Assembly (NCBI RefSeq): GCF_019236475.1
Contig: NZ_JAFAIX010000004.1
Coordinates: 248,001 to 312,000, forward strand
Length of the DNA: 64,000 bases
Direction: 5' to 3'
Source: Chitinophaga sp.
Lineage (GTDB): Bacteria; Bacteroidota; Bacteroidia; Chitinophagales; Chitinophagaceae
The position numbers were made by a program, and so were the translations under genes. Shown here piece after piece: positions 26,345 through 36,210 of the stretch (positions within the stretch are counted from its first letter, which is position 1; each line of letters opens with the position of its first letter). The notes beneath the pieces are model-generated. The model saw nothing but the letters and a program-made list of their open reading frames with translations, ran no database searches and was not told the DNA's origin.

Positions 26345-27325
26345 ATGACGACAAATCCTATTATAGAACTGGACAGACTCACCAAAAATTACGGTACCAA
26401 AAAAGCAGTAGATCATCTCTCCCTGAAAGTAAACAAAGGAGAAATATTTGGCTTGCTGGGACCTAACGGCGCCGGTAAAACCACCACTATCCTGATGATG
26501 CTGGGACTGGCGGAACCTACCTCGGGACAAGCCATGGTATGCGGTATCAATGCTACACGCAACCCGGTGGGGGTACGGCGGAAAGTTGGCTATCTGCCGG
26601 ACAGCGCCGGCTTTTACGATAACCTCACGGCATTGGATAATCTGATGTACATCGGCCGCCTCAATGGCATCCCCGAAAAAGATATCCGCTCTCGGGCCCA
26701 CAACACCATGGAGATGGTGGGACTGGGAGCAGAAATGCATAAAAAAACGGCGGCTTATTCCCGTGGTATGAAACAGCGATTGGGCCTTGCCGACCTGCTG
26801 ATTCGTGAACCAGAAGTAATGATACTTGATGAACCTACGTTGGGCATAGACCCTGCTGGTATCCGCGAATTTCTCACGCTGATCCGTCAACTCAGCCGGC
26901 AGCAGGAGTTGACGGTGCTGTTATCTTCCCACCATCTTCACCAGATGCAACAGATCTGTGATCGTGTGGGCATCTTCGTAGAAGGGAAATTATTGACGGA
27001 AGGTAATCTCGAAACGCTGGCCGGTAAACTGTTCGGGGAGGATTCCTATGTGGTACAGGTGTCCGTCAGGACGCCGCTTACAGCGCCAGGGGAAATAGAA
27101 CGGCAACTGCTGGCACTGCCTGGCGTTACCAAGGTGTCGATAATGGAAGGTAACGTAGACGTGTCCTGCAGTACAGATATCACACCGGATATTGTCCGCC
27201 TTTTTGTACAGAACGGGTTAAACGTAACCGGTGTACATAAAAAGGAATATGGTTTGGATGAGATCTATCATCGTTTTTTTGAGAAGAATACTAAAAAGCA
27301 TATTTTGAATGAACAGGCTGTTTAA
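26345..27325 (+). CDS. ABC-2 type transporter ATP-binding protein
   Basis: A 326-residue subunit with Walker A GPNGAGKTT, signature YSRGMKQRLGLADLL, Walker B VMILDEPTLGIDP and switch His in LLSSHHLHQM. The C-terminal ~100 residues form the extra domain seen in NosF/CcmA/DrrA-like ATPases. An AAGGAGG Shine-Dalgarno sits five bases before the ATG, though it coincides with the Arg-Arg end of the NEW3 gene. It overlaps the permease gene by 17 bp, so the three genes form one unit. The substrate is unknown; the NEW3-ATPase-permease set recalls the nos accessory transporter, but no nitrous-oxide reductase is here. Confidence 0.9.
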   Translation: MTTNPIIELDRLTKNYGTKKAVDHLSLKVNKGEIFGLLGPNGAGKTTTILMMLGLAEPTSGQAMVCGINATRNPVGVRRKVGYLPDSAGFYDNLTALDNLMYIGRLNGIPEKDIRSRAHNTMEMVGLGAEMHKKTAAYSRGMKQRLGLADLLIREPEVMILDEPTLGIDPAGIREFLTLIRQLSRQQELTVLLSSHHLHQMQQICDRVGIFVEGKLLTEGNLETLAGKLFGEDSYVVQVSVRTPLTAPGEIERQLLALPGVTKVSIMEGNVDVSCSTDITPDIVRLFVQNGLNVTGVHKKEYGLDEIYHRFFEKNTKKHILNEQAV

Positions 27326-28298
27326 CCTTTTTTTCACCGGAGCGGCCGTTCCTGGGCCGTTTTGGGTGATGGTGCGTAAAGAGGGAGGGGATCATATCCG
27401 TAGCTGGCGGTTTATAGTGATGCTGCTGCTGATCCTATTTACCTTCCTCGGTGCGATGCACGTATCGTTATCAAACATCAGGAGAGTGGTGACAGATTTT
27501 AATGATCCGGACCACGTGTTCGTCTATCTAAAATTATTAACCACTTCGGATAATTCACTTCCTACGTTTTATATTTTTATCAGCTTCCTCGGCCCCTTGC
27601 TGGGTATCGCACTGGGCTTCGATGCTATTAATTCGGAAAAGAATAATGGCACACTGGTACGGCTGTTGGCGCAGCCGGTATACCGCGATAATCTCTTGCT
27701 GGCTAAGTTCTACGCTGCGCTCACCATTGTGGGTGTGCTTTTTCTCAGCCTTGTGTTACTTATGATTGGGGCCGGACTCCTCATCACAGGTGTGCCAATG
27801 GAGGCCGCGGAGCTGTTCCGCATCCTGACGTTTGTGGTGTTGAGCATGATCTATGTGGGGTTCTGGCTTAGCCTGTCGATAGCGCTATCCGTGTTGTTTA
27901 AGCATGCGGCTACCTCTGCCCTCACCGCTATTGGTATCTGGTTGTTCTTTACCGTGTTTTACCAGTTGATCGTTAATATGGTCGTTAGGACGGTATTACC
28001 CGATCCTGCATCGTTGCAGCCGGAGCAGGTGGTAATTTACAACAATATCATTTTGTCCTGGTTTCGCCTGGCGCCCAGCCAACTGTATACCGATGCTGCC
28101 ACTACGTTGCTGATGCCTTCGGTGAGAAGCCTGGGACCATTGACCATGGAGCAGATGGCCGGCGCTATTCCGGCGCCGTTATCCTTCAGGGAAAGCCTGA
28201 TGGTGGTATGGCCACAGGTAACAGGGTTGGTGGCCGCTACGGTGGTTTGTTTTGCGGGCGCATATTATTTTTTTATGCGCCGGGAAATAAGGACCTGA
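27309..28298 (+). CDS. ABC-2 type permease (NosY-like)
   Basis: A 329-residue integral membrane protein with about six helices: FIVMLLLILFTFLGAMHV, LPTFYIFISFLGPLLGIALG, AALTIVGVLFLSLVLLMIGA, LTFVVLSMIYVGFWLSLSIA, AIGIWLFFTVFYQLIVNMV and a last one ending in YYFFMRREIRT. The motif INSEKNNGTLVRLLAQPVYR after the second helix is typical of NosY-like ABC-2 permeases. It would form the channel for the ATPase encoded upstream (17-bp overlap). The 3' end is followed by a convergent AraC gene 36 bp away. Confidence 0.9.
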   Translation: MNRLFNLFFTGAAVPGPFWVMVRKEGGDHIRSWRFIVMLLLILFTFLGAMHVSLSNIRRVVTDFNDPDHVFVYLKLLTTSDNSLPTFYIFISFLGPLLGIALGFDAINSEKNNGTLVRLLAQPVYRDNLLLAKFYAALTIVGVLFLSLVLLMIGAGLLITGVPMEAAELFRILTFVVLSMIYVGFWLSLSIALSVLFKHAATSALTAIGIWLFFTVFYQLIVNMVVRTVLPDPASLQPEQVVIYNNIILSWFRLAPSQLYTDAATTLLMPSVRSLGPLTMEQMAGAIPAPLSFRESLMVVWPQVTGLVAATVVCFAGAYYFFMRREIRT

Positions 28299-28333
28299 TT
28301 GTGATTGGTGGAGACGCTTCCAATAAGCCTTTA

Positions 28334-29233
28334 TTACAGTAACAGGGGAGAAAACGATGTATCGTCACTTGCAAGAAGCCGCATTCTCTTTTTATACTTT
28401 CCCGGATTCTCCCCTGTTTGTTTTTTGAAGAAACGGTTAAAATAAGCATTGTTCGCGAATCCAAGGCTGTAAGCTAGGTCCTTGATGCTCATGTCTTTCG
28501 TCATCATCACCCGTTGGGCCTTTTCTATCTTCTTTTCATTGATATACTTTCCTGGCGTACAGCCTATTTCTTTTTTGAAAAGGCGAATGAAGTGGTCTTT
28601 GGTGAGAAAACAGGCCGCTGCCAATGCGTCCACGCTGATAGGCTTATGTAAGTGGGTACGTATGTAGTGCAACGATTGCAGGATACGTTTGTCTATATGC
28701 AGGTTCTTATCCGTGGCTAGTAGTAGGAACCGGGATAAGACCTGTTTGATGATGCCTTGTGCCTCCATTTCGTAGCCGAGTGGCACGGCTTTCTGGCGCG
28801 CTATATTTCTGACAAGCGTGGGAGGGTTGTCGTATGACCATGGATCGAAGTGGGGCAGTTTCCTCTCCGGATTAATGCCAGCAAGGCGTTTGATTAGTTG
28901 GACAATCAGCGGATCTGCTTTTATTTCTACAGGAGCATCTATTAGGTCAAAGATGCCGGTCTGATTGCCCACTTCTTCATAAATATGAATGTAGTACAAA
29001 GATAAATGCCCTTCGCATTTGTATCCGTGAATGGTATATGCCGGTGTAAGATACAGATGGTTCTTTTTTAGTTCATAGGTTTTGTCTTCCCGAATAAGGC
29101 TGGCTGTCCCGTTTTCTACAAAGTGTACCCGGATAAAAGGGCTACAAACGTTGCGCCAGTTCCAGTCAGCATTATGTACAGCATGGCCGATATTCAGCAG
29201 GATAAAATTGAGAGATGACTGTTCTTTGCTCAT
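28334..29233 (-). CDS. AraC family regulator (sugar-type)
   Basis: A 299-residue regulator: an N-terminal cupin-like sensing domain (LRE-type pattern in FVENGTASLIREDKTYELKKNHLYLTPAYTIHGYKCEG, given here as shorter parts FVENGTASLIRED and LYLTPAYTIHGYKCEG) and a C-terminal AraC double helix-turn-helix (VDALAAACFLTKDHFIRLFK and IKDLAYSLGFANNAYFNRFF, then KKQTGENPGKYKK). It is divergent from the zinc dehydrogenase gene, with a 27-bp palindrome between them, so it probably controls that gene and itself. Its ligand may be a sugar or sugar acid; this is inferred from the neighbouring arabinose region. Confidence 0.9.
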   Translation of the reverse strand: MSKEQSSLNFILLNIGHAVHNADWNWRNVCSPFIRVHFVENGTASLIREDKTYELKKNHLYLTPAYTIHGYKCEGHLSLYYIHIYEEVGNQTGIFDLIDAPVEIKADPLIVQLIKRLAGINPERKLPHFDPWSYDNPPTLVRNIARQKAVPLGYEMEAQGIIKQVLSRFLLLATDKNLHIDKRILQSLHYIRTHLHKPISVDALAAACFLTKDHFIRLFKKEIGCTPGKYINEKKIEKAQRVMMTKDMSIKDLAYSLGFANNAYFNRFFKKQTGENPGKYKKRMRLLASDDTSFSPLLL

Positions 29234-29259
29234 AGCTGATAATGTCCGAATAGTAAAAT

Positions 29260-29286
29260 ATCGATAAAGTACAATTTTTTATCGAT
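29260..29286. promoter_or_regulatory. 27-bp palindrome in the divergent AraC/dehydrogenase spacer
   Basis: ATCGATAAA (29260-29268) and TTTATCGAT (29278-29286) are perfect 9-bp arms with a 9-nt spacer, lying 27 bp before the AraC start. It is a strong candidate operator for the AraC-type regulator. Confidence 0.6.
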
Positions 29287-29446
29287 ATCGGTAAAGTCTG
29301 AGAATTATAAGATAGGTACTTTTAAAAAAAATGGCAACGTTATTTTTCGTGAAGGGGCGGGATCTGATGATCTTGTTTTGTTGTCTTTGGTCATCTATGC
29401 CAACAACTACTGTTCCGGAACAATATCGCTTTTTAAACAGATGTTC

Positions 29447-30457
29447 ATGAGGATTATTTCTTGTATTAAGCCGGGGGAGTTGGCATACCGTGATGCCCCG
29501 GAGCCGGTATGTTTACCTGGTTACTCCATCATAAAAATCCGGCGCATCGGGATATGTGGTACCGATATCCATGCATTTGGAGGTACACAACCTTATTTTA
29601 GCTATCCTCGTGTGTTGGGGCATGAACTAGCGGCCGAATTTGTGGAAGGCGACGCGCGGTGTTGGCGCAAAGGAGATATGGTCACCATTATTCCCTATCA
29701 GCATTGCGGCAACTGTATTGCTTGTCGCAGTGGGCATACCAATTGCTGCCAGCATATGCAGGTGATTGGTGTACATACGGACGGTGGAATGGCAGAATTC
29801 CTGATGGTGCCCTCACACCTGCTACTGTCTGCCGAAGGACTGGACCCTGACCAGTTGGCACTGGTGGAACCTTTTGCTATTGCGGCGCATGGTGTTGGAC
29901 GGGCGGCAGTATTGCCACAGGAAAATGTGCTGGTGGTAGGAGCAGGGCCAATTGGGCTGGCAACAATGGAGATGGCAGCTATTGCAGGAGCAAATGTACT
30001 GGCTATCGACGTGAATGATAGCCGGTTGGCCTGGGCGAAAAAGGTAGCAGGTGTAAAAGCGGCCTTCAACGCGCAGGACAGGCGCCTGGAAGAACTGCTC
30101 AGAGATGCCACTGATGGTGATATGCCCACTGTTGTAATGGATGCTACTGGCAATCAGCATGCGATCAACAATGCTTTCCGTTTCATGGCGCACGCAGGAA
30201 GGTATGTGTTGGTGGGGCTGCAAAAAGGCGACATTACTTTTAGTCACCCAGAATTCCATAAACGCGAAGGTACGCTGCTCAGCAGTCGAAATGCTACCCG
30301 GAAAGACTTCGATTGGGTACTGGAAAATATCCGTGTTGGCAGAATCACTCCCAAAAAATACATTACGCACCATATACACTTTAACGATATAGTGGAGGAA
30401 TTCCCTCACCTGATTGCCGATGCGAATATTGTAAAGGCAATGATCTACCTCGATTAA
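29447..30457 (+). CDS. Zinc-dependent alcohol/polyol dehydrogenase
   Basis: A 336-residue medium-chain dehydrogenase. The catalytic zinc region is IGICGTDIHAFGGTQPYF with VLGHEL; the structural zinc site has four cysteines in HCGNCIACRSGHTNCC; the NAD(P) Rossmann motif is VVGAGPIGLATM. It belongs to the group that includes L-threonine, sorbitol and sugar-acid dehydrogenases; the exact substrate cannot be told. The pairing with an AraC regulator and closeness to the arabinose operon suggest a sugar, sugar alcohol or sugar acid. ATG 29447 (MRIISCIKPG) fits the family; ATG 29441 would add two residues, and the longer frame from 29378 lacks support. Confidence 0.88.
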   Translation: MRIISCIKPGELAYRDAPEPVCLPGYSIIKIRRIGICGTDIHAFGGTQPYFSYPRVLGHELAAEFVEGDARCWRKGDMVTIIPYQHCGNCIACRSGHTNCCQHMQVIGVHTDGGMAEFLMVPSHLLLSAEGLDPDQLALVEPFAIAAHGVGRAAVLPQENVLVVGAGPIGLATMEMAAIAGANVLAIDVNDSRLAWAKKVAGVKAAFNAQDRRLEELLRDATDGDMPTVVMDATGNQHAINNAFRFMAHAGRYVLVGLQKGDITFSHPEFHKREGTLLSSRNATRKDFDWVLENIRVGRITPKKYITHHIHFNDIVEEFPHLIADANIVKAMIYLD

Positions 30458-30551
30458 AACAGTTTTCATGCGTTCTCCACTGCTAATAAACGGCGGCAGT
30501 TGATTACAGAAAGCTGGATAGCGATCGTTCAGAAAGTGATCGAAAAATTAT

Positions 30552-30570
30552 AATTGTAAAATTGACAAAT
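30552..30570. promoter_or_regulatory. candidate arabinose operator, site 1
   Basis: AATTGTAAAATTGACAAAT is an inverted repeat, AATTGT and ACAAAT around a 7-nt spacer, with one mismatch from the perfect form at 37097-37115. It lies 50-68 bp before the GH51 start. Confidence 0.6.
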
Positions 30571-30619
30571 ATTATGTTATTTTGAAGCAATCACTCATTT
30601 ATTGCTATAATTCCACGTT

Positions 30620-32152
30620 ATGAAAAATAAGGTCCATTCTTTTTGTTTGGGGATCTGTTGTCTGTTGATAGCTTCACCGGCATTGCAGGCCCAGAATAAA
30701 ATCACTTTCCGTACAGATAAGCCAACACAGACAATCAACCGAAATATCTTTGGTCATTTTGCTGAACATTTGGGTAATTGTATCTATGGCGGCTTCTATG
30801 TGGGAGATACTTCCCATATTCCCAATATCAATGGGGTAAGGAAAGATATTATCGCCGCGTTGAAAGCGCTGAAGATACCGAACCTACGCTGGCCGGGCGG
30901 TTGTTTTGCAGACACTTATCACTGGAAAGATGGTATCGGGCCTAAGGAAAAAAGGCCTGCAATCGTCAATACTTGGTGGGGAGGCGTTACGGAGAATAAC
31001 AGTTTCGGTACTCACGATTTCCTGAACATGTGCGAAGAGCTAGGTGCAGCGCCTTATCTGGCCGGCAATGTGGGCAGCGGTACCGTACAGGAGCTGGCCG
31101 ACTGGGTACAGTATGTCAACTTCTCGGGTAAAAGCCCAATGTCTGACCTGCGGCAGCAAAACGGCCGGCAACAACCCTGGAAGGTGCAGTATTGGGGCGT
31201 TGGTAATGAAGCATGGGGCTGCGGCGGAAATATGAGACCTGAATATTATGCCGATATCTATAGAAAGTACGCCACGTTTATGAGCGGCAATCTTTTCAAA
31301 ATTGCTTCAGGGGCCAATTCCTCCGATTATAACTGGACAGAAGTACTCATGAAAAACATTCCGCTACATATGCTGGATGGTATGGCCCTGCACCATTATT
31401 CCGTGATCGAATGGAATAAAAAAGGGGATGCAGTTGATTTTTCTGAAGAGCAGTACTTCCAGACTATGCGCAGCGCCTGTTTTATGGACACGCTGATCCG
31501 CCGGCATTCTGCCATCATGGACAAATATGATCCGAAGAAAAAAGTAGCACTGGTGGTGGATGAATGGGGCGGCTGGTATAACGTGGAAGCAGGTACGAAT
31601 CCCGGTTTTCTCTTTCAGCAAAACACCATGCGGGACGCGATGATTGCAGGCGTTACCTTAAATATCTTCAACAATCATTCCGACAGGGTACGTATGGCCA
31701 ATCTTGCACAAACGGTAAATGTGCTGCAGGCGGTGGTCCTCACCAATGGAGAACAACTGATACTGACGCCGACTTATCACGTCATGGAAATGTATAACGT
31801 GCATCAAGATGCCACGCTGATCCCCATTGATATTCAATCTAACAAGTATACTTACAAAAATGAACAACTGCCCGCAGTGACGGCTTCTGCGTCAAAAGAC
31901 AAATCGGGTGTTACTCATATTTCTCTGGTAAATATCGATGCCTCCAAAGCGCAGGAAATAACAGTACAAACCGGAGCGGCTTATAAAGCTGTCGCCGGTC
32001 GTATCCTTTCCGCTACCAAACTACAGGACCATAATAGCTTTGTGCAGCCGGATAAGATCAAACCGGTGGCATTTAATGGTGCTATGTTGAAAGAGAATAC
32101 GCTGACAGTAAAGATGCCTCCATTCTCTGTGGTAGTGCTGGAACTGAAATAA
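30620..32152 (+). CDS. GH51 alpha-L-arabinofuranosidase
   Basis: A 510-residue secreted enzyme that removes terminal L-arabinofuranose from arabinan or arabinoxylan. A signal peptide (LGICCLLIASPALQAQ) precedes the barrel (INRNIFGHFAEHLGNCIYGG, LRWPGGCFADTYHW). Acid/base Glu197 is in GVGNEAWG and nucleophile Glu315 in VDEWGGWY; the C-terminal beta-sandwich ends in MPPFSVVVLELK. Length is normal for GH51. It heads the operon with araB, araD and araA, so the enzyme feeds the pathway that follows. The ATG is preceded by TTCCACGTTAT, a motif repeated elsewhere in this region. Confidence 0.95.
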   Translation: MKNKVHSFCLGICCLLIASPALQAQNKITFRTDKPTQTINRNIFGHFAEHLGNCIYGGFYVGDTSHIPNINGVRKDIIAALKALKIPNLRWPGGCFADTYHWKDGIGPKEKRPAIVNTWWGGVTENNSFGTHDFLNMCEELGAAPYLAGNVGSGTVQELADWVQYVNFSGKSPMSDLRQQNGRQQPWKVQYWGVGNEAWGCGGNMRPEYYADIYRKYATFMSGNLFKIASGANSSDYNWTEVLMKNIPLHMLDGMALHHYSVIEWNKKGDAVDFSEEQYFQTMRSACFMDTLIRRHSAIMDKYDPKKKVALVVDEWGGWYNVEAGTNPGFLFQQNTMRDAMIAGVTLNIFNNHSDRVRMANLAQTVNVLQAVVLTNGEQLILTPTYHVMEMYNVHQDATLIPIDIQSNKYTYKNEQLPAVTASASKDKSGVTHISLVNIDASKAQEITVQTGAAYKAVAGRILSATKLQDHNSFVQPDKIKPVAFNGAMLKENTLTVKMPPFSVVVLELK

Positions 32153-32226
32153 TAATTGACCACATGGCTTATTACGACTGCACAATGGTGTGGTCCTGCT
32201 ATTCCCATGCCTTTTAAAAATGAAAC

Positions 32227-33876
32227 ATGAGCGTATCCTTTGTAATAGGTGTTGACTTTGGGACAGATTCCGTAAGATCTATTATTGTAGACACCCGCAA
32301 TGGCGATGAGGTGGCGGCTGCGGTGTTTTACTATCCGCGTTGGAAGGATGGATTATACTGCAACGCCGCCTATAGCCAGTTTCGCCAGCACCCACAGGAT
32401 TATATAGAAGGACTGGAAGCCACTATCAGGCAATGTCTGCAACAGGCAGGCGCCCATGTGGCTCGACATATAAAGGCAATATCCGTGGATACCACTGGCA
32501 GTACACCAGTAGCGGTAGATGAAACCGGTATGCCGCTGGCGATGCAGCCGGCATTTAAGGATAATCCCAACGCCATGTTTGTGTTGTGGAAAGACCATAC
32601 GGCCATTCGTGAAGCGGCGGAGATCAACGCAGTAGCAGCAGCTTTCCCAGGCAATTATCTGCGTTTTGTTGGCGGTGTTTATTCCGCTGAATGGTTCTGG
32701 GCGAAATGGCTGCACATCTGGCGTGTAGACGAAAACGTTAGAACTGCCACTTACACCTGGGTAGAGCATTGCGACTGGATTCCCTTTCTGCTGACAGGCG
32801 GTACGCATGTCAGTCAGCTTAAGCGTGGCATCTGCTCCGCCGGCCATAAGGCGCTATATGCAGAAGCGTTTGGGGGCTTGCCGCCCGACAGCTTCTTCTC
32901 GGCTATCGATCCATTATTGCAACATATCGACAGACAGTTGTTCAGCCAAACCTACACCTCTGGTGAAGCAGCCGGGCATTTGTCTAGAGAATGGGCAGAA
33001 CGGCTCGGGCTGAGTACGGAGGTAATCATCGGCATCGGCGCTTTTGATGCACATATGGGCGCCGTAGGCGGACAAATAGCACCTTATCATCTCAGCAAGG
33101 TAATGGGCACTTCTACCTGTGATATGCTGGTGGCGCCGTTAGAAGAAGTGAAAGATACACTGGTAAAAGGCATCTGCGGACAGGTACCGGGGTCCGTGAT
33201 TCCTGGTATGATAGGCATGGAAGCGGGGCAGTCTGCCTTCGGAGATGCATACGCATGGTTCAGTAATTTATTGTCATGGCCTCTAAGGCATCTTTTCCCA
33301 GATGACACCAGGTTGTTACAGGAGGCCAATAGCAGGATGCTTATTGAACTGTCGAGAGAAGCAGCTACCATCATACCTGACGCATATAGTGAATCGGGAA
33401 TTGACTGGCTCAACGGTCGCCGCACACCAGATGCAGACCAGTCACTCAAAGGAACGCTCACCGGACTGACCCTAGCATCCGACGCACCCAGCGTCTTCAG
33501 GGCCGTGGCAGAAGCCACCTGCTTTGGCGCCAAGGCCATCGTGGAGCGTTTTGAACGGGAAGGGGTGCCGGTAAAAGGATTGATAGGCATCGGCGGGGTG
33601 GCTAAAAAATCTCCCTTTATTATGCAGATGATGGCTGATGTAATGGGAATGCCTATACGCATTCACCGCTCAGAACAAACCTGCGCTCTGGGCGCGGCCA
33701 TGTTTGCCGCTACAGTTGCCGGTATTTTTCCTAAAGTGGAGGTGGCCATGCAGGTAATGGGGCAAGGCTTTGAGACCACTTATTCTCCTAATGTACAACG
33801 TACAGGAATATACGAAGACAGGTACAGAAAATACACAGCGTTAGGTGCTTTTACTGCTAACATGAACATTGATTAA
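32227..33876 (+). CDS. araB: Ribulokinase
   Basis: A 549-residue FGGY-family kinase that phosphorylates L-ribulose to L-ribulose-5-phosphate in the cytoplasm. The N-terminal phosphate-binding loop is GVDFGTDSVRSIIVDTRNG, as in AraB. Other family features are AISVDTTGSTPVAVDE, WVEHCDWIPFLLTG, the substrate and nucleotide regions GIGAFDAHMGAVGG and VMGTSTCDM, and the C-terminal GIGGVAKKSPFIMQMMADVM. Length matches AraB. It lies 74 bp after GH51 and 1 bp before the epimerase gene, showing one transcription unit. Confidence 0.95.
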   Translation: MSVSFVIGVDFGTDSVRSIIVDTRNGDEVAAAVFYYPRWKDGLYCNAAYSQFRQHPQDYIEGLEATIRQCLQQAGAHVARHIKAISVDTTGSTPVAVDETGMPLAMQPAFKDNPNAMFVLWKDHTAIREAAEINAVAAAFPGNYLRFVGGVYSAEWFWAKWLHIWRVDENVRTATYTWVEHCDWIPFLLTGGTHVSQLKRGICSAGHKALYAEAFGGLPPDSFFSAIDPLLQHIDRQLFSQTYTSGEAAGHLSREWAERLGLSTEVIIGIGAFDAHMGAVGGQIAPYHLSKVMGTSTCDMLVAPLEEVKDTLVKGICGQVPGSVIPGMIGMEAGQSAFGDAYAWFSNLLSWPLRHLFPDDTRLLQEANSRMLIELSREAATIIPDAYSESGIDWLNGRRTPDADQSLKGTLTGLTLASDAPSVFRAVAEATCFGAKAIVERFEREGVPVKGLIGIGGVAKKSPFIMQMMADVMGMPIRIHRSEQTCALGAAMFAATVAGIFPKVEVAMQVMGQGFETTYSPNVQRTGIYEDRYRKYTALGAFTANMNID

Positions 33877-33877
33877 G

Positions 33878-34582
33878 ATGAGCACACAAAAATACCAAGC
33901 CATCCGCAAGGCTGCCTACGAAGCTAACATGCAACTGCCCGCATTGGGGCTTGTCATTTTTACCTTTGGCAATGTGAGTGCGGCCGACAGGGGCGCGGGA
34001 GTATTTGCTATTAAACCCAGCGGCGTCCCTTATGAGGAGTTGTCCCCGGAAATGATGGTCGTCGTGGATTTTAATGGGAAAGTGATAGCAGGGGATTTAC
34101 GGCCTTCGTCCGACACGCTTACCCATGCGGTATTATATAAGCACTGGGAACATATTGGGGGTATTGTGCACACCCATTCCACCTATGCTACTGCCTGGGC
34201 CCAGAGCCAGCGAGATATCCCTATCTATGGTACCACCCATGCGGACCATAATACGCTTGACATTCCATGTGCGCCTCCGATGCCAGATGAGTTGATAGCC
34301 GGTGATTATGAATACCAGACTGGTTTTCAGATCATGAATACCCTGGAGGAGCGGCATTTGACATATGAAGATATTGAGATGGTCCTTGTAGGAAACCATG
34401 CGCCTTTCACCTGGGGTAGCACCCCTGCAAAGGCCGTCTACAATAGTGCGGTACTGGAATCCATCGCTCAAATGGCTTATCTCACGGAATCTATCAATCT
34501 CCACGCACCAAGGTTAAAGGATTCCCTGATAAAAAAACATTACGAACGCAAACACGGCCCTAATTCTTATTACGGGCAATAA
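33878..34582 (+). CDS. araD: L-ribulose-5-phosphate 4-epimerase
   Basis: A 234-residue class-II-aldolase-fold enzyme that converts L-ribulose-5-phosphate to D-xylulose-5-phosphate. Visible are [21 protein letters not shown] and the zinc-binding histidines in [10 protein letters not shown] and, towards the C-terminus, [12 protein letters not shown]. Size and motifs are those of AraD. ATG 33878 starts one base after the ribulokinase stop; three codons of open frame upstream from a TTG are not needed. The isomerase gene follows after 11 bp. Confidence 0.94.
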   Translation: MSTQKYQAIRKAAYEANMQLPALGLVIFTFGNVSAADRGAGVFAIKPSGVPYEELSPEMMVVVDFNGKVIAGDLRPSSDTLTHAVLYKHWEHIGGIVHTHSTYATAWAQSQRDIPIYGTTHADHNTLDIPCAPPMPDELIAGDYEYQTGFQIMNTLEERHLTYEDIEMVLVGNHAPFTWGSTPAKAVYNSAVLESIAQMAYLTESINLHAPRLKDSLIKKHYERKHGPNSYYGQ

Positions 34583-34593
34583 AATCATATGGT

Positions 34594-36069
34594 ATGGTTG
34601 ATCTGAAAAAATTAGAGATCTGGTTGATCGTCGGAAGCCAGCATCTGTACGGAGAAGCGGCCTTAAATCAGGTGGCAGGGCATAGCCTGGAAATAGCTAC
34701 AGCACTGAATAGCGCTAGTCATATACCCGTTTCCGTTATCTACAAACCGATTGTCACTACCCCGGAAGAGATCTATGCCGTATGCATGGAAGCCAATGCG
34801 GCGGTGAACTGTATCGGTGTAGTGATGTGGATGCATACTTTTTCTCCCGCTAAAATGTGGATACGGGGCCTGAAAGCGCTGAAGAAGCCGGTTTGCCATC
34901 TGCATACACAATACAATAGGGATATTCCCTGGAGCGAAATAGATATGGACTTCATGAACCTCAACCAGAGCGCGCATGGCGACAGGGAGCTGGGATTTGT
35001 GATGAGCCGTATGCGGATGAACCGCAAAGTGATTACTGGTCACTGGAAAGATACAGCAGTGCTGGCAGAGTTGGGCGCGTGGAGCCGTGTGGCTGCCGGT
35101 TGGCACGACTGGCAAGGCGCACGTTTCGTCCGCTTCGGTGATAATATGCGGTACGTGGCGGTTACAGATGGGGATAAAGTAGAAGCCGAATCGGTATTCG
35201 GTTTCTCCTGTAATACGCATGGTATTGGCGATCTGGTGGCGGTAATCAACAGCATCCCGGACCATGCAGTGAATACGCTAGTAGAAGAGTACGCGGACGC
35301 CTACACGATTGCTACTATGCTGCTGAAAGACCCTGCCCTAAAAGATGCAGCCAGGATAGAATTAGGACTGAAAGCGTTTCTGGAAAATGGTCAGTATAAA
35401 GGGTTCTCCGATACGTTTGAAGATCTGCATGGAATGGTGCAATTACCGGGCCTCGCGGTGCAGCGGCTGATGAAGGCAGGTTATGGCTTTGCCGGCGAAG
35501 GAGACTGGAAAACGGCGGCGCTGGTACGCGCCATGAAAGTAATGGGCAGTGGGCTGGCTGGAGGAAACTCATTCATGGAAGATTATACGTATCATTTTGA
35601 CCCGCAAAACCCGATGGTATTGGGCGCGCACATGCTGGAAATATGCGAATCCATTGCCGATGGTAAGCCGTCGTGCGAGAAACATCCACTTGGTATAGGC
35701 GGGAAAGCAGATCCTGTGCGGCTGATATTCAACACGGCCGGAGGCCCGGCTATTAACGCCTCTATTGTGGATATGGGCAACAGATTCCGCCTGCTGGTGA
35801 ATGAAGTGGAGGCTGTGACGCCGCCGCATGATTTGCCGAAATTGCCGGTTGCACGCGTATTATGGAAGCCGTATCCTGATATGAAAAAAGCCTGTACAGC
35901 CTGGATACTGGCAGGAGGCGCGCACCACACCTGTTTTAGCCAGAACCTCACGTCTGTTCACATGCAGGACTTTGCAGAAATGGCAGGCATTGAACTGGCG
36001 CTGATTGACAAACACACCGACCTAAGAACATTCCGCAATGAACTGCGCTGGAACGATACGGCTTATTAA
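34594..36069 (+). CDS. araA: L-arabinose isomerase
   Basis: A 491-residue manganese-dependent isomerase that turns L-arabinose into L-ribulose. The N-terminus ([18 protein letters not shown]) is diagnostic. The four metal/active-site positions fall in [29 protein letters not shown] and GGAHHTCFS. Length is normal for AraA. It closes the GH51-araB-araD-araA operon. No arabinose transporter is encoded in the operon; uptake must come from elsewhere. Confidence 0.96.
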   Translation: MVDLKKLEIWLIVGSQHLYGEAALNQVAGHSLEIATALNSASHIPVSVIYKPIVTTPEEIYAVCMEANAAVNCIGVVMWMHTFSPAKMWIRGLKALKKPVCHLHTQYNRDIPWSEIDMDFMNLNQSAHGDRELGFVMSRMRMNRKVITGHWKDTAVLAELGAWSRVAAGWHDWQGARFVRFGDNMRYVAVTDGDKVEAESVFGFSCNTHGIGDLVAVINSIPDHAVNTLVEEYADAYTIATMLLKDPALKDAARIELGLKAFLENGQYKGFSDTFEDLHGMVQLPGLAVQRLMKAGYGFAGEGDWKTAALVRAMKVMGSGLAGGNSFMEDYTYHFDPQNPMVLGAHMLEICESIADGKPSCEKHPLGIGGKADPVRLIFNTAGGPAINASIVDMGNRFRLLVNEVEAVTPPHDLPKLPVARVLWKPYPDMKKACTAWILAGGAHHTCFSQNLTSVHMQDFAEMAGIELALIDKHTDLRTFRNELRWNDTAY

Positions 36070-36185
36070 TCTGATATATCCCCTAATATGAAAAATATAT
36101 TTTCTGTAAACGATATCCTTTGTTACTGATTTCCATCCTGTATATAGGTTTTGGGTAAGGAGATGGAGAATCGGGATCTGGTTTG

Positions 36186-36193
36186 TACTTTTG
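36186..36193 (+). promoter_or_regulatory. -7 element of the AraR-like gene
   Basis: TACTTTTG matches TAnnTTTG exactly, 18 bp before the chosen ATG 36211. No TTTG is seen at the normal -33 distance. Confidence 0.4.
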
Positions 36194-36210
36194 TTGTCTA
36201 ATTGTTTTGT

